From Dryas octopetala (lineage: Eukaryota; Streptophyta; Magnoliopsida; Rosales; Rosaceae), in contig OY992834.1 in the NCBI GenBank assembly GCA_963921425.1, positions 21,961,923 to 22,025,922 on the forward strand: a stretch of DNA of 64,000 nucleotides. The letters run 5' to 3'. The notes below the pieces were generated by a model. That model was not told where the DNA came from, did no database searches, and worked only from the letters and a program-made list of their open reading frames with translations. The stretch's first letter is position 1. Each line of letters starts with the position of its first letter. Below are positions 12,331 to 23,344 of this stretch, piece after piece. The position numbers and the translations under genes were made by a program.

Positions 12331-13554
12331 GCCAGGGTATTGTCTGTAGTTTCCGAGTACTGTTGTGGTGAGTGTTTTCAGTTTATAGAGTATTGTAAGA
12401 TATAATTTTACATGAACAAAGATTTAAGTATGACAGATTCGACCGAACAATTTTTATTGATTTTCAGTATATCGAGGGTGTTTGAGATGAAAGTTTTCTG
12501 TTTAAATTAATTATTTACAAGATTTGCATAGAATGAGTTTCTTTATGTTACTGCATGACATCTTTTGAGGTTCTTACACAATTATTATTTTACGAGTTTT
12601 CTTATGCATCGGGCATTATGAGGTTTTGAAGTATTTTTATGTTCATATGTTTTTAACATACTCTAAGTATGATCGTGGGTTATCAAAGAAATTTTTGAAA
12701 TGGAGTTGTTATATGGTTTTTAAAACTGAGAGATTTCAAATAGCATTGGTGATTGAAATTATTACGTGATTGAGTAATTATGGATTTTATTATAGACTAT
12801 TATTGAGTATGGAAATTGAGAAAATTATTGAGGTTAGTTATTTAAGTCATTTCACTCATACGAGCTTTCGAGCTTACCGGGTTTGTTGTATAACCCGGTA
12901 CGCTATGGATGTGGTGTAGGGTTTGTGTTTTGCAGGTTAAGCAGGCTGAGGAGGCAGTGAAGAGAAGTTGAGGCAGTGGGACCCACCATAGTTTTATTAA
13001 ATATTTTTAATACAGTGGTTTTATATAACTGTTTTATTTGATAGAAATTTATTTATATTATATTTATGTGCATGGCTCAAAGGAAAGAGAAAACAAATTT
13101 AAAAAGGTTAATGTTTCAGTGTTTTTATGGGCCCAAGGTCCGGGGCGTTACACAATAGCATGGAAAGTCAATCAATTGCAACACTTAATTGCACAAGTTC
13201 AAATAAATACACATAGGCAATCATATATTATTTAGTTGGCTGACAATTCCCCCACCTTTGGCAGCAACTTGTCCAAAAGAAAAGTATCGAGTGCACACTC
13301 CGTACCCTAAAGAAAAACACAACAAGCAAGTCAAAGTAACAAACAAGTCTGACACTAACAAAGTGGCAGGGTACCAAAGTTTGAAAATGTGTAACAAATC
13401 AAATAAAAATGATTTGACCTGCCCCCCCTCTGGTCACGCGCCATGGAGAGGGGAAGAGAGAAATCGCGAGGGAGAGAGAAAACAGGTTACCAAAATGGGA
13501 AAACCCCTTTTAAAAGTCAAAATTTCCTAAAACATTGCTCGAGATCAATGTAAG

Positions 13555-14091
13555 TTGTTCCTCGAAATTTTTCGTAGAACAGAGAATTATCACTTGGACG
13601 AAACCGACTTGGATGGGGATCGACGTCAATTTAAGGACATCGATGATAGGACGGCTCTACATGTCGCTGCGCATCAGGGCATAACCGACGTCGTTTCATT
13701 TCTGCTCGAGCACGGGGCTGACGTTGACCCCAAAGACCGATGGGGGGGTATTGTAAGAAACTATATGTTTAACTTGAGGTTAAGCTTAACCTCTCACTTT
13801 TTCTCTTTGATGCTTAAGCTTAACCTTTCACTTTTTTCTCTTTGATAATTTGATGAATATAATTACTTTACAAAATTAAGGGGGGAAAAAGCAATTTCCA
13901 ATTGGACAAATGGGAAATTGGGGGAAAAGATGCTAATATAATGTGTATATGTTTGGTGATTATAATCTAATGTTGCTTAGTTGCCAAAAAAAAATAATCT
14001 AATGTTGCTTAAACAGCCTTTTGCAGATGCTATATACTATAAAAACCATGATGTGATCAAACTTTTGGAGAAACGTGGTGCAAAGCCTCTG
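13555..14091 (+). pseudogene. ILK-type ankyrin-protein kinase, two ankyrin exons only
   Basis: The first exon (conserved part 13629-13752) encodes FKDIDDRTALHVAAHQG and TDVVSFLLEHGADVDPKDRW. The second (14017-14091) encodes ADAIYYKNHDVIKLLEKRGA. Together they are the ankyrin repeats preceding the kinase domain in plant integrin-linked-kinase-like Raf MAP3Ks (ILK/VIK group), which act in signalling at membranes. A plausible donor follows each exon (GTAAGA; GTACGT) and an AG precedes the second. A 20-bp duplication (ATAATCTAATGTTGCTTA) sits at that acceptor. No kinase exon appears in the window and the upstream exon is diverged, so this is a fragment. A CACTA-like insertion begins 44 bp after the second exon. 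Confidence 0.85.
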
Positions 14092-14135
14092 GTACGTTTT
14101 AATTTATGGATGCAAACTGTCATTGCTTTTGCTTA

Positions 14136-14593
14136 CACTACAAGAAAAATATCAATAGATATTACCTCTTTTATATCAGATTTGAAAAGCTGATATTGTA
14201 AAAGTTATAATATCAGTTAATTTCATTGCTAATATCTAAACTCTAATAGAAATCACATGTTTTTTTCCATCTGATATATAATGTTTTCCCTTTTTCTAAA
14301 ATTTTGTAAAACATCAGTTTAGATTGTCAACTGATATCTTAACACACTACTTATAAGTTTTTTTTCCTACCACCCAAATCACCTGATATCTAATGTTTTA
14401 ATTTTTCTTTATATTTTATAAAGTCTAACATGTCAACTAATATTTTATCTACATAAGTATGACCCCACTTAAAATTATTGTCCTACCAGACTGTTAGACA
14501 CTAACCCTCACAAAGCTCAGACACAAACCCATAAACCCAAAACACACACACACCCACAAACCCACAAACCCACAAACAGACTGTTAGACACTA

Positions 14594-14641
<48 letters not shown>

Positions 14642-16385
14642 CCCTTGCGAACTCGATCTCTTCTCCTTCTCGCTGTCCGGCGAGTGTGGCCGGCGAGATG
14701 ACCACCACTTTCTTCCTTTCCTTCTCCTCTCTCTTTCATTGTACTTCACTCGCCCTGAAACCAAGCCAGAAACCAGAATCGAGCCACATAGACCCGATGG
14801 TCTTCTCCGACGATCTTCTAATCCCGACGGCGTCGTGGCCCAAATCTGGCCACAATGGGTTCCTCTCGTCGATATGTGTCTATCCATGGCCTTCACTTGC
14901 CTTGACAGTCATGCACGACAGTAGTTTGAAGGCTACAAAGCCGCGACTTCTCCAGTTATTTTACGGCGAGAGAGGCGGCGTATGACGGCGACTTCACCTT
15001 GGTGAACCCCAACATTGAGTCGCCTAAGACTTCATTGAGCTTCATGAAGCCTCAGCCTACAACTCCGTCTTCGATCCCGTTTAGGGTTTTTTTTTTTTGG
15101 TTGAATATCTGATTTCTTTCTCTATGAATTCGCTCTTGATTTTATACTTTGGTTTTGTAGGTGAATAGATTGTGGTTCTGAGCTAAGAGATCGATTTCAA
15201 GGATTCATTTAAGAGGTTGGCTTAACAGAGTACGGGTGTGTGTTGTGTGTGTGTTTGTATAGCTTATTTAATTAATTTAAACAGGGTACAAATGTATACT
15301 TTTAATTAATTTATGTGTTTTTTAATAGAAATTTTTGTGTTTTTTGCAGCCTATCATTGAGCCACTAGCTCTTGCCCACCACCGTGCCCATCCTCCACCT
15401 TGACTCACCATTGATCCACCAACTTAAGTAAAGGAATAAACGATTGTTTTCTTTTCCTGGCTTTTGGTGGTTTGATTTTTGTTTTCTGTTATTCTTTCAC
15501 TAGTATTTGTTATATGTGGTGGTTATGAGTTCCGTATGCTTCTATTATTTAACCTTTATCCTAAATTGGTGTGTTTTGTATAAAGCTATTGTTTTATCTA
15601 TTTTTTGTGCAGGTGCTTTGGAACTCCCAATTATGTACATGTGTCATGACTAATGATGTGCTTGCAAATATATCCCTTTGTGATTTCTAATATGATATTT
15701 GTTATCCAGCTATGTTGTCTTCTATTTATATTGTATTTTTCTAATGGCTGAAATGGTTGATTGTTCACCAAGTGCTGCATATATGGGATGCCTGCTCATT
15801 ACTCTGCTTTTAAAGTTTTTGTAAGATTTCTTGTAGCTCTCTTTGATTTTTTTTTTTATCTTTTTTACACTAGAACAAGTAAATAACATTTACTCTAATT
15901 TATTTATGCTAAAAACAAGAACTCTAATTCATTTCACTACACATAAATGTAGAGGGACAGAAAAAGTGAAAATCATAGTGTTAGTTCCCTGTGTTAATCC
16001 AAAAGAAGGTAATGCTAGCTAGCTATTAATCTAGCTGGAGCTAATGTACCTCTACATTCTTTGATCATAAGTTTATATACATATAGCAACTAGCAAGTGC
16101 TCCAATTCTTAGTTTGTCTTTCATAGCCAACTTGTAAGTTGAGTGCTTTTCTTCTAGATCTTATGATTCTTATTCAAGTATATATGCATGAGTTATATAG
16201 AATGCTCAAAGCGATAAAGATTACAAAGAAAAGTTATATTTATATATTGTGACATTATATTTATACATATATTGTCTGGCAATATGCATCTCTATAAATT
16301 TAATTAATTAGATAAAAAAAGTTCCATATCACCATTTACAATAGTCCTAAACTGTTCGTAACTAATGCCCTAATTTCTTCTAGTG
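14136..16385 (+). mobile_element. CACTA-like DNA transposon, non-autonomous, right end uncertain
   Basis: The left terminus reads CACTACAAGAAAAATATC, the standard CACTA end, followed by many copies of the subterminal motif CTGATATT/AATATCAG within 300 bp. The right end is placed at TTTCTTCTAGTG, which matches the inverted terminus only partly and lacks the same subterminal motif, so it could belong to another element. No transposase is visible. The interior has a GC-rich leader-like stretch (14640-15090) after a CT microsatellite, and a repeated ACTGTTAGACACTAACCCTC about 90 bp apart. It may carry a captured gene start, but I do not recognise it. Confidence 0.55.
14597..14634. repeat. (CT)n microsatellite
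   Basis: An uninterrupted CT run of about 38 bp follows one of the two copies of ACTGTTAGACACTAACCCTC inside the CACTA-like element. The reverse-strand Arg/Glu-rich frames here are translations of this repeat. Confidence 0.95.
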
Positions 16386-17319
16386 TTTATTTCTGGGAAC
16401 TGGGGTTTGATTTTGGAATTACGGTTATAGGCAGAGATAACTTCGATTTTGTAACGACCCGACCCGACCCAAATTTCCACTAGAAATTTAAATTTTTATT
16501 TGACTATGGTTTTTAAAAGATGTTGAATTGTATTTTAAAGATTTTGAGATTTATTTGGAAAATAAAAAGGGTTTGGATTTAAAATTTTTATTTATTTTAT
16601 TTTTGTTTTAATTTGGGGCTTGACCCAAAGTTGACTTTTAAAACAAATGAGTTTTCGATTTTGCTTTGGGTCCGTTGGAAAGGTTTCGAGTCCACGAGTT
16701 CGTAGACACGTAGCACGCGTTGTTTCGAGTTACGGTTTGGAAGATACGGACATGTGAAGTGAGGGGCAATTTTGTAAATTTATATAAGTGGGTTTTTTAA
16801 ATACCCAAAATCAGAAAATTTTTTCTGATTTCTCTCTCTCTCTCCAGAAAATTCTACACCCTTCTCCCTCTCCCTTTATTTCTCTCACCCCCGCACTCTC
16901 TCTCCCTGTTTTTCCTCTCCCCCGCACCCTCTCCCCTGCGCCATCACCCAGCCACCACCCCTCACCATCACCGGCCAACGTCCCAGGCACCGACCACCCC
17001 TCGCCGACCCAGCTTCACCGGCGAGACCCCCCCCCCCTCAGACGCCGACCACTCTCTCTCTCTCTCTCTCCTGCACATCTCTCTCTCTCTCTCCTCCCTC
17101 TGCGTGCGCACCTACCCACCCCAGCCACCATCGCCAACCACCTCTCACCGACCTCGACCATCGACGAGCCTCCCCCGACGCCGACCATCTTCCCCGACGC
17201 CTCCTCCAGCCAGCCCAGCCACCTCTGCACGCGAATCCAGCTCGGAAAGGGAAGTCTTGACCGCCGCCTTCTCCTCCCTTCTCCGACCAGTTTTCCGGCG
17301 CCAATCACTTCCATCTTAG

Positions 17320-18170
17320 GTGGGTTTTGTTCCTCTTTCTTTGGGCTTTCATTTCTTTTGGTTTTGTAGCTCAGAAATCTTGAAATTTTGAAACTTGAAT
17401 TTATGGGATTTAAGGCTATTTTCGGGTTCACTGTGAAACTCTGAGTTTGGGGCTGTTATTGATGTTCTTTTGGACAATTTACGTCTCTAGAAATCCCACT
17501 TGTCATTTGGAACCATAAATTTAGAGTAAATTTGGAAGAATTTGAACATTGAGAAGTTTGATTTCAAAGGTGGGAACCCATTTCGGGTCTACTGAGGTTT
17601 GGCTGGACGTTGTAGAAATTTTGGAGTGTTTTTGGGAAAATTTCTACTCGTTGAAACCCCAAAGTGCCGAGCCTAATAGGGAACTTTAAGAAAATTCTAA
17701 AATTTTTGGGTAAGCTTGTCTTTTGGGGTTGCCACTTTGGGCAGTGGCAGTAGTGATGACTCCTTCGGTTATAAATTTTGGTTTCTATCGTCCTTTGAGA
17801 GTCTTTGAGTTAATGATTGGTCGTAGTTTTGGTGGAAGGGTTGGTGAGGCTTAGATTGTTTTCCTTTGAGTCGATATTTGGGTACTTATCCACTACCGAA
17901 ACTAGCCTTGAAATAGATCATGGTTCTGAGGTAGACTATGTATATTTTTATTTGTGTATTTGATTTTGGACTTAGGGTTGGACTACCTTTTGTCGTCAAC
18001 ATCAATTTGAGTCGGAAAGTTTCGATTTTAAGGTCTTTTAGGTGTAAGAGAAGAGGTTTTGTTAACCTTTATTTTGGACGAGAGACGGGTATGACGTCAG
18101 GTCTCGTATACACACATACTTTAAATATCGCCAAGTCGAAACTAATTGTATTTTATTGTTTATGGTATAG
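17320..18170 (+). other. intron-like segment inside LTR 3
   Basis: The segment begins GTGGGT right after CCATCTTAG and ends TATGGTATAG before GCGAGACGACC. In LTRs 1 and 7 the equivalent flanks are joined directly (CCATCCTAG followed by GTGAGACGACC). The segment is more AT-rich than the leader before it, as plant introns are. That it is a spliced intron is inference from this presence/absence pattern. Confidence 0.65.
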
Positions 18171-18888
18171 GCGAGACGACCGGGGTTCGTGACGATCTGG
18201 CGGAGGATTGAAGTTAGATTTTCTCACTGTGAGTGGACTCTTATTTCTTTAAATGATTTATGAAATTCGTTATCTATTTTTGATATGTAAAAATTTTAGT
18301 TGAGAAATTGAAGTTTAAAATAGACTTTTGGTTTTTCTAAGAGTTTATGGAAATATCACCAATTAATTTATATTTAACGTTTTGAAGTTAATTTTGGGAT
18401 TTGATTAATGGTATTAAATTTTGGATTACAAATGCTACCGCAAATAAATTTCTTCTTGTTGGATGTTGAAACTAGTTTCTTATTTTTACACATATGGGTT
18501 ATTTCATATTTTAGTATATGGACAGAAGATTTAATTTGTTTTATGTCTTTGAATGTGATTTATTGAGGACTGTTTTACTAGTTGTGTTTATGCATTTGTT
18601 TTGAGGATTTAAAGTTTTAGAAATGTTATAAAAATGTTCTTTATTGGTGGAAAAAGACATTATGTTTGGTTATGGGAAAAAATAGTTTTAAATCGCCTTT
18701 TAGTACCCTCCAGGTTATCAGATTGAATAGGTCTTTGGGACTCATTGCGGCACACACATAGGCTTTGGGCCGTGTGTCGTGATGCTTGACCCTTTGGGGG
18801 TTGGCTCTGCGTGCACGTAAGACAGAAATTATGGCTCTGCATGCGTATGACAGATTTTCGGCTCTGCGCATGTATGACAAAATTTATG

Positions 18889-21592
18889 TGTGAGACCCAA
18901 AATTTTCCAAATTTATTTTGGAATTTTTCTTTAATTTCTAGAATTTTTCTAGAAATTGTTGGGCGGAAAATCATATTTTTCACCTTAAGCTTTAATTGTT
19001 TGACCAACTTTGACTAGATTTTTGACCCAAGTTAGACCTTTAAAAGGTGGTACTTTTACTCACGAACCCAACGGAGCAAGTCTCGTATTATTCCGAGTCC
19101 GGGAGATTATTTTATGAATTTCCCAAAATTTCTTTTCTTTAAAAGCGTTTTATCTTAGTTTGTGGAGCTTGAAATTTTCGAAATTTTTCTAAAGGGTAAA
19201 TTGGTAATTTGACCTCATAGTTAATTAGTACTAGTCGATACGAGTCCGTAGTATTTTTCGGGGTATTTTTCTGAGTCCCGAGCTATTTTTAATTAATTTT
19301 TGAAGTTGAGAAAAATAGGAAAAATAAAATAAAATAGGAAAATCACCAGATCGCGCCACGTGGCACGATCTGGAGCATCCATCGCTGCATGGCAGCAAGA
19401 TCTGATGGCTGCATATGCAGCCAAGTGTCAGGGCCTTCGCCACGTGTCAATTTCTCATTGGTCAAAGTTATGACGGTTGACTTGAGTCAACCCGGTCAAC
19501 TCGGATGAGTCAACCGAGTTGACTCACTCACTCACCCCATAAATAGAGGCGCACATCAGCTGGTTCTTCATTCATTTCAGCCGCACGCTTCCCAAGAGAG
19601 AGCTTCTCTCTCCTCTCTCCTCTTTTCTCTCTTCTTCAATCTTGTTTTGAGTTTATCTTGAGTTTTGGAGCTCCGATCGACGATCCGATTTTGCCTACGC
19701 GATCGTGGCGACGAGCTCTTCAATTCTAGTAGTGTGAAGGCTATGTTTTGGTGAAGTTTTAAAAAAATCATTTCTGAGCTCCATAGGTAATTTCTTGATC
19801 CCTGTCGAATTTCTGCTAAAATTTTGTTAAATAAATCTCTTGTTAATTAGGCTATTTTAATCTTATTTTTTTAGCAAATCTAGTAGTACCGAGACTCTGC
19901 TCGTGGGAAGTCTTCAACAGGTATACCCTTAACCCAGCTTATTTATTTTGCTGTTGTTTAAGTGGTGGTTATAGACGAAACACCGTTTAACTATTGTTAT
20001 TAAATGAACTTAATAAATATTGAGGCCATATCAGTGGTAACCAAATAACGTGATGACTAAGGTCAGTCCATGAGCATACAAGCGTTGGGTACTGAGCCAG
20101 AGCTCCCTCAGTTTCCCCATGCACTGACCTGGTCACGTTGTAAGGTTCATATCTGATCAACCTCCTCGACAATAAATTAAAATAAACTTAGAAACCACAC
20201 GGTCTGACATGACTGTCTGCCTCGGGGAGCAGGGTCATGCCGGATCAAGAATTTAGAGAAACCTAGCAAGTTACACTAGTGCCAAACCTCTAAATTTTAC
20301 CTGGTCTTAACAGACAAGGCCGAGAGTACGTTTAGTACGTTCCTAATAGCTGTCGTCGGATTCGGATCTCCAGTTTCCCAACAGGTACAAGTGGGACCCA
20401 GACACAGGAAAGGGATCAGGCAAAGGGACACACTTTGGTAAAGCAGGTAGGGGGAAGGTACCATATCCCGGTTATTGGATTTTCTGCCTATTTTCGTACT
20501 ATATGTATATGAAAATGTCTTTCACAGAGAATGTGCATGATTTTTGTATGGCATATTTGTGTGATTTTCTGTGTGATACCTTGGACGACCTGAGAGTAAC
20601 GGGCACGTGTTGTGACCTTGGGTTTCGATCCCCTAAACCTCCGGAGGGGTAAGTACGGACTGGTTAGTCGAATGTCCTTCTGGGGAGGCTAACCAATGTG
20701 GTATTACCAGGTAAATGGATACTCTCACCACAGTATCGAGGTGGTGGTTGAATTTCCGATACTGGCGGTTGGCCTGTATGTGATCGGTCGCAGGTATGTT
20801 TCTGAACTATGTCACGTGACAGGAAGAATTTTCACTGAAAAAGATGTATGAGCATGCAAAGGCTTTACTCACTGATTATTGGCATAATTATCTTTATCAT
20901 TACTGGCTTTGGTTACAATATTATTGATATTGATACCCTATTTTTGGGTGTGCATTGCTTTTAAACCGTTTTCCTTGAAATCCTATATTTTCGAGTATTG
21001 CTTCAAACCTAACCAGGATTTTCCCTCGAGGGGAAGCGATGAACGTATGTGACGCTTACCCCCTACTGTACTCTTGTGAGTGCAGATAATCCAGTTGTTG
21101 GAGACCAAGATTGAGGTCGTGGGTGTGGCACTTGCAGCTTGTCAGTTTCAGTCTTGCTATCTGGTTTAGATCCTTTCTTTGGATCCGTGGTGGTGTTTCT
21201 CTTTCATCCTCGTAGGTGGCATATCCCAATGGCTATCCATGAGTCCAATTTGTTGCACCACTTTGTTGAAGACTGAATCACTCTGGCGTGGGTTGGACTA
21301 TCCTGACATATCTGTTTATCTACTGTTTTATTATGTAGCATTAGGGTTAATGTATTTGAAACACATAACCCTCACGGGTTGGTACTCTTTACTGTTATTT
21401 ATAATATGAGGCATTTTCAGTAATTTCTTCCGTTGTATTTTTACTACTCTGATCCAACCCGGGTTCTTCAATAAAAAGGGCTTAACTCGTTTTAGAGAGC
21501 TTGGGAATATAATACTCGGGGTAAGGGGTATTATAGTCTCAAGATCTTTAAGACGGGTGCCACTGTGGTGTTCCCAGTTTCGGGGCGTCGCA
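18889..21592 (+). mobile_element. solo LTR 4 (subfamily C), nested in LTR 3
   Basis: The ends are TGTGAGACCCAAAATTTTCC and CGGGGCGTCGCA, and TTATG is exactly repeated at 18884-18888 and 21593-21597. It interrupts the tandem array of LTR 3, whose units GGCTCTGCATGCGTATGACAG continue on both sides. It has a richer upstream region than the A and B types, with G-boxes, W-box palindromes and a TAAATA box. Its reverse complement resembles the far end of D1 near 62.9-63.1 kb (ACTCCGGGACTCAGAAAAATAC), linking C to the old D copies. Confidence 0.9.
19356..19545 (+). promoter_or_regulatory. LTR 4 promoter: G-boxes, W-box palindromes, TATA
   Basis: The region contains CCACGTGG (19356) and CCACGTGTC (19439). 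Two near-perfect palindromes are built from W-box cores, GGTTGACTTGAGTCAACC (19475-19492) and GAGTCAACCGAGTTGACTC (19507-19525). A TAAATA box follows at 19540. W-boxes (TTGAC) are bound by WRKY factors and G-boxes by bZIP/bHLH factors, so stress-responsive transcription is likely (inference). A pyrimidine-rich start region follows near 19560-19640. Confidence 0.6.
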
Positions 21593-22374
21593 TTATGGCT
21601 CTGCATGCGTATGACAGATTCTCGGCTCTGCGCATGTATGAGAGATTATATGGGTAACTGACTGGTATGTGTTTTCAATTGTTAAGTATTTTAAGTGAGG
21701 AGTTTATGACAGCAAAGGTTTTAAGTAAGATGGTTTCAGTTGAACAGTTTCATTGATTTTCAATATGTTGAGAATTTGGATTTTCAAAGTTTGATTTTCG
21801 GCTTCAGATTTTATTATTTTACTGGGAAATGGTTTTAAAAACTGGGGGATTTCAAAGGACATTCTAAGGTTTTAGAGTTCAATGTGTGTAAAACGGTTTT
21901 TCTGAAAAGATATTTAATCTTTGATTTTCATCACCATTTAACTGTCCACTCACTGAGCCTATCTCACCGTTTTCTTGTTTTGTCTTAAATTGTCCCCCCA
22001 AGTAGTAGCGTTGGTGGAGGTCGAGCCAAACACGTCGAGGCATAGTATCCATTCTCCATTCCCGGATCTTGTAGGCATCACTTCCATTTTGTGGGAGTTC
22101 CTTTCCTTGAATTGTAAAAATTTCGGTAATAGGAGTAGTGGCTCTGATGACCATATTTAAATTATAAGTTATTTTACATTGTTGGGTCTGAGACCCTTTT
22201 TGGTTGTGGTAGAGGTGGTTGCTGTTTAGAAGTGTTTTTTAACAGGTTTTGAAATTCTGGGTTAGTCCATTTTCAGGGGAGGTTTTGCCGAAATTTCGGT
22301 AGGATTTTCCTTGAATTTGGATTCCCGCAGGACCTCTTCGGGTTTCAGGGTGGAATCCGGGGGCGGTCCTGTCA

Positions 22375-23064
22375 GATTTCTTGCAGGGTATAGGTTTATG
22401 GAAATTAAAACAAAATATGGTTTTGGTTTCTGGTTTTTGGTTCTTGCAGGGTTTAACTTTATATTGCAGACTGAGCTCATACCTGTTGTTGGTCCGATTC
22501 CTTCTCTCTTTTCAGGTACTCACTATGATCCTTACCATAACCTTCTCTGCATAGTTTATGGCTGCAAACAAGGTCAAATAATTTCTCTGACCTTCTTAGT
22601 GCATAGGCTTTTTCCAACTTGAGAGTGATTAAATAGGTCTTTTATATTTCCAGTGCTCCTTGCATGTCACTAATAGGCTAGCTGCAAAGAAAGTGCAAAG
22701 ATCTTGCCTTTATAGTCTACTTTCATCCCTACAAAAGTGATTTTTTTAGTTTTATTTCTGAGGGGCAACAAACTGATGAGCATTTTTATTCATGCTATAT
22801 TGTTTGACAGTATTTGAAGCCAACCATAAAATTAACATCACTGTGGCTTATTAATTTATTTTCCGCTCAAAGCCAAGGTATTGAATTTCTCTGATTGTTC
22901 CATATCCAATGATGGTTTAGATTTTCATTACAGGAGCTTGATCTTGTAATTCACATTGTGTACAGAACACTAGTGGGCTATAGTTAAAATGCAATAGTGA
23001 TATTTTTTTTGTCATTTTGATAGGTAATGATGATTCATTGTGCATATGTTTATTGGAATTGCAG
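22375..23064 (+). other. single-copy, intron-like DNA before the acetylornithine deacetylase exon
   Basis: The DNA is T-rich and ends in a good acceptor (TATTGGAATTGCAG). It holds several pyrimidine-AG sites (near 22399, 22449, 22469 and 22516). A short open stretch after the third reads TELIPVVGPIPSLFS, but I could not tie it to a family. Nothing else is recognisable. Confidence 0.4.
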
Positions 23065-23321
23065 GAATTTGATCCATTCTCATTGAGTATCGATGGGGAT
23101 AAACTTTGTGGTTGTGGAACTACTAGCTGATTGCTCGGGGCATGTTGAACTTGTAACTAAACTCATGAGAAGGCTGGGGGAGACAAAGCCAAAATTGAAG
23201 TCAACTGCATGTGGTGGTTGTCTTGATTGCAAATGAAGAGAATTCCGCCATTTCAGCAGTTGGTGTGGATGCACTCGTATAGGATGGGTTACTCAGTAAG
23301 CTAAAGGAAGGTCCTCTGTAA
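23065..23321 (+). pseudogene. acetylornithine deacetylase exon fragment
   Basis: The conceptual fragments EFDPFSLSIDGDKL, GHVELVTKLMRRLGETKPKL, IANEENSAISAVGVDAL and DGLLSKLKEGPL match the plant M20-family deacetylase of arginine/ornithine metabolism (At4g17830 type). It is about 85 of roughly 430 residues. The Asp of the metal-binding GTTDCLGH motif is present in the DNA, but about four extra bases before it shift the frame. A second shift lies after KLKST, and a TAG follows VDALV. The exon is flanked by an AG acceptor and GTAAGT donor, so it came from genomic DNA rather than mRNA. It is a dead fragment. Confidence 0.88.
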
Positions 23322-23344
23322 GTAATTTGCATTTCTTAAAAAAC

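Larger units (their letters stand above)
8091..13152 (+). mobile_element. solo LTR 2 (subfamily B), interrupted by LTR 1
   Basis: It begins TGTGAGACCCCG and ends GGGGCGTTACA, with CAAT repeated directly outside both ends (four matching bases). Net of the nested copy it is about 2.63 kb, close to LTR 8 (2.64 kb). It shares the hairpin minisatellite at 12150-12330 and the last 250 bp (GATGTGGTGTAGG, then GGCAGTGGGACCCA, then ATGGCTCAAA) with LTR 8. There is no internal retroelement region. Unlike LTR 8, the spacer before GTTATGCTGCCGGATTTG is short (see the intron finding). Confidence 0.85.
6561..13545 (-). repeat. old LTR 'D3', minus strand, interrupted by LTR 2
   Basis: Parts at 7016-7110, 7320-7400 and 7800-7910 resemble, in order, parts of D1 (54.7-63.1 kb) and D2 (39.4-47.3 kb). 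Shared pieces include a segment around ACCTGTATACCTGTA plus CAGTGGACC, a segment ending in CCCAAGGT, and ATGCCCTAAT with a following AT-rich stretch. Near 7060 it has the reverse complement of the 3'-terminal module of LTRs 2 and 8. It is therefore an older relative of the solo LTRs. The right edge near 13.5 kb is uncertain, and no target duplication was found. Confidence 0.55.
16450..22374 (+). mobile_element. solo LTR 3 (subfamily A), interrupted by LTR 4
   Basis: It starts TGTAACGACCCGACCC and ends GGGGGCGGTCCTGTCA, with GATTT exactly repeated at 16445-16449 and 22375-22379. Net length is about 3.2 kb. The parts in order are: the conserved block (16651-16765), TTTAAATACCC near 16797, CT tracts, a GC-rich leader to 17319, an intron-like segment 17320-18170, a 58-bp block to 18228, the anchor hairpin (18720-18800), a short-period array split by LTR 4, and the palindromic end. 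The 193-codon frame at 16788-17369 is Pro/Ser-rich leader translation and is not supported as a gene. Confidence 0.92.

Noticed and set aside
13555-14091. Functional ILK-type kinase gene
   Set aside because: Only ankyrin exons are present, the kinase domain is absent from the following 9 kb, and a transposon begins just after the second exon.
16370-16385. Right terminus of the CACTA-like element as a firm end
   Set aside because: It matches the left terminus only partly, has different subterminal motifs and no matching 3-bp duplication (TTA against TTT); reported as uncertain.
16788-17369. 193-codon Pro/Ser-rich frame
   Set aside because: It lies in the GC- and CT-rich leader of LTR 3. Equivalent positions in LTRs 9, 10 and 11 give different, unrelated peptides, so it is not a conserved protein.
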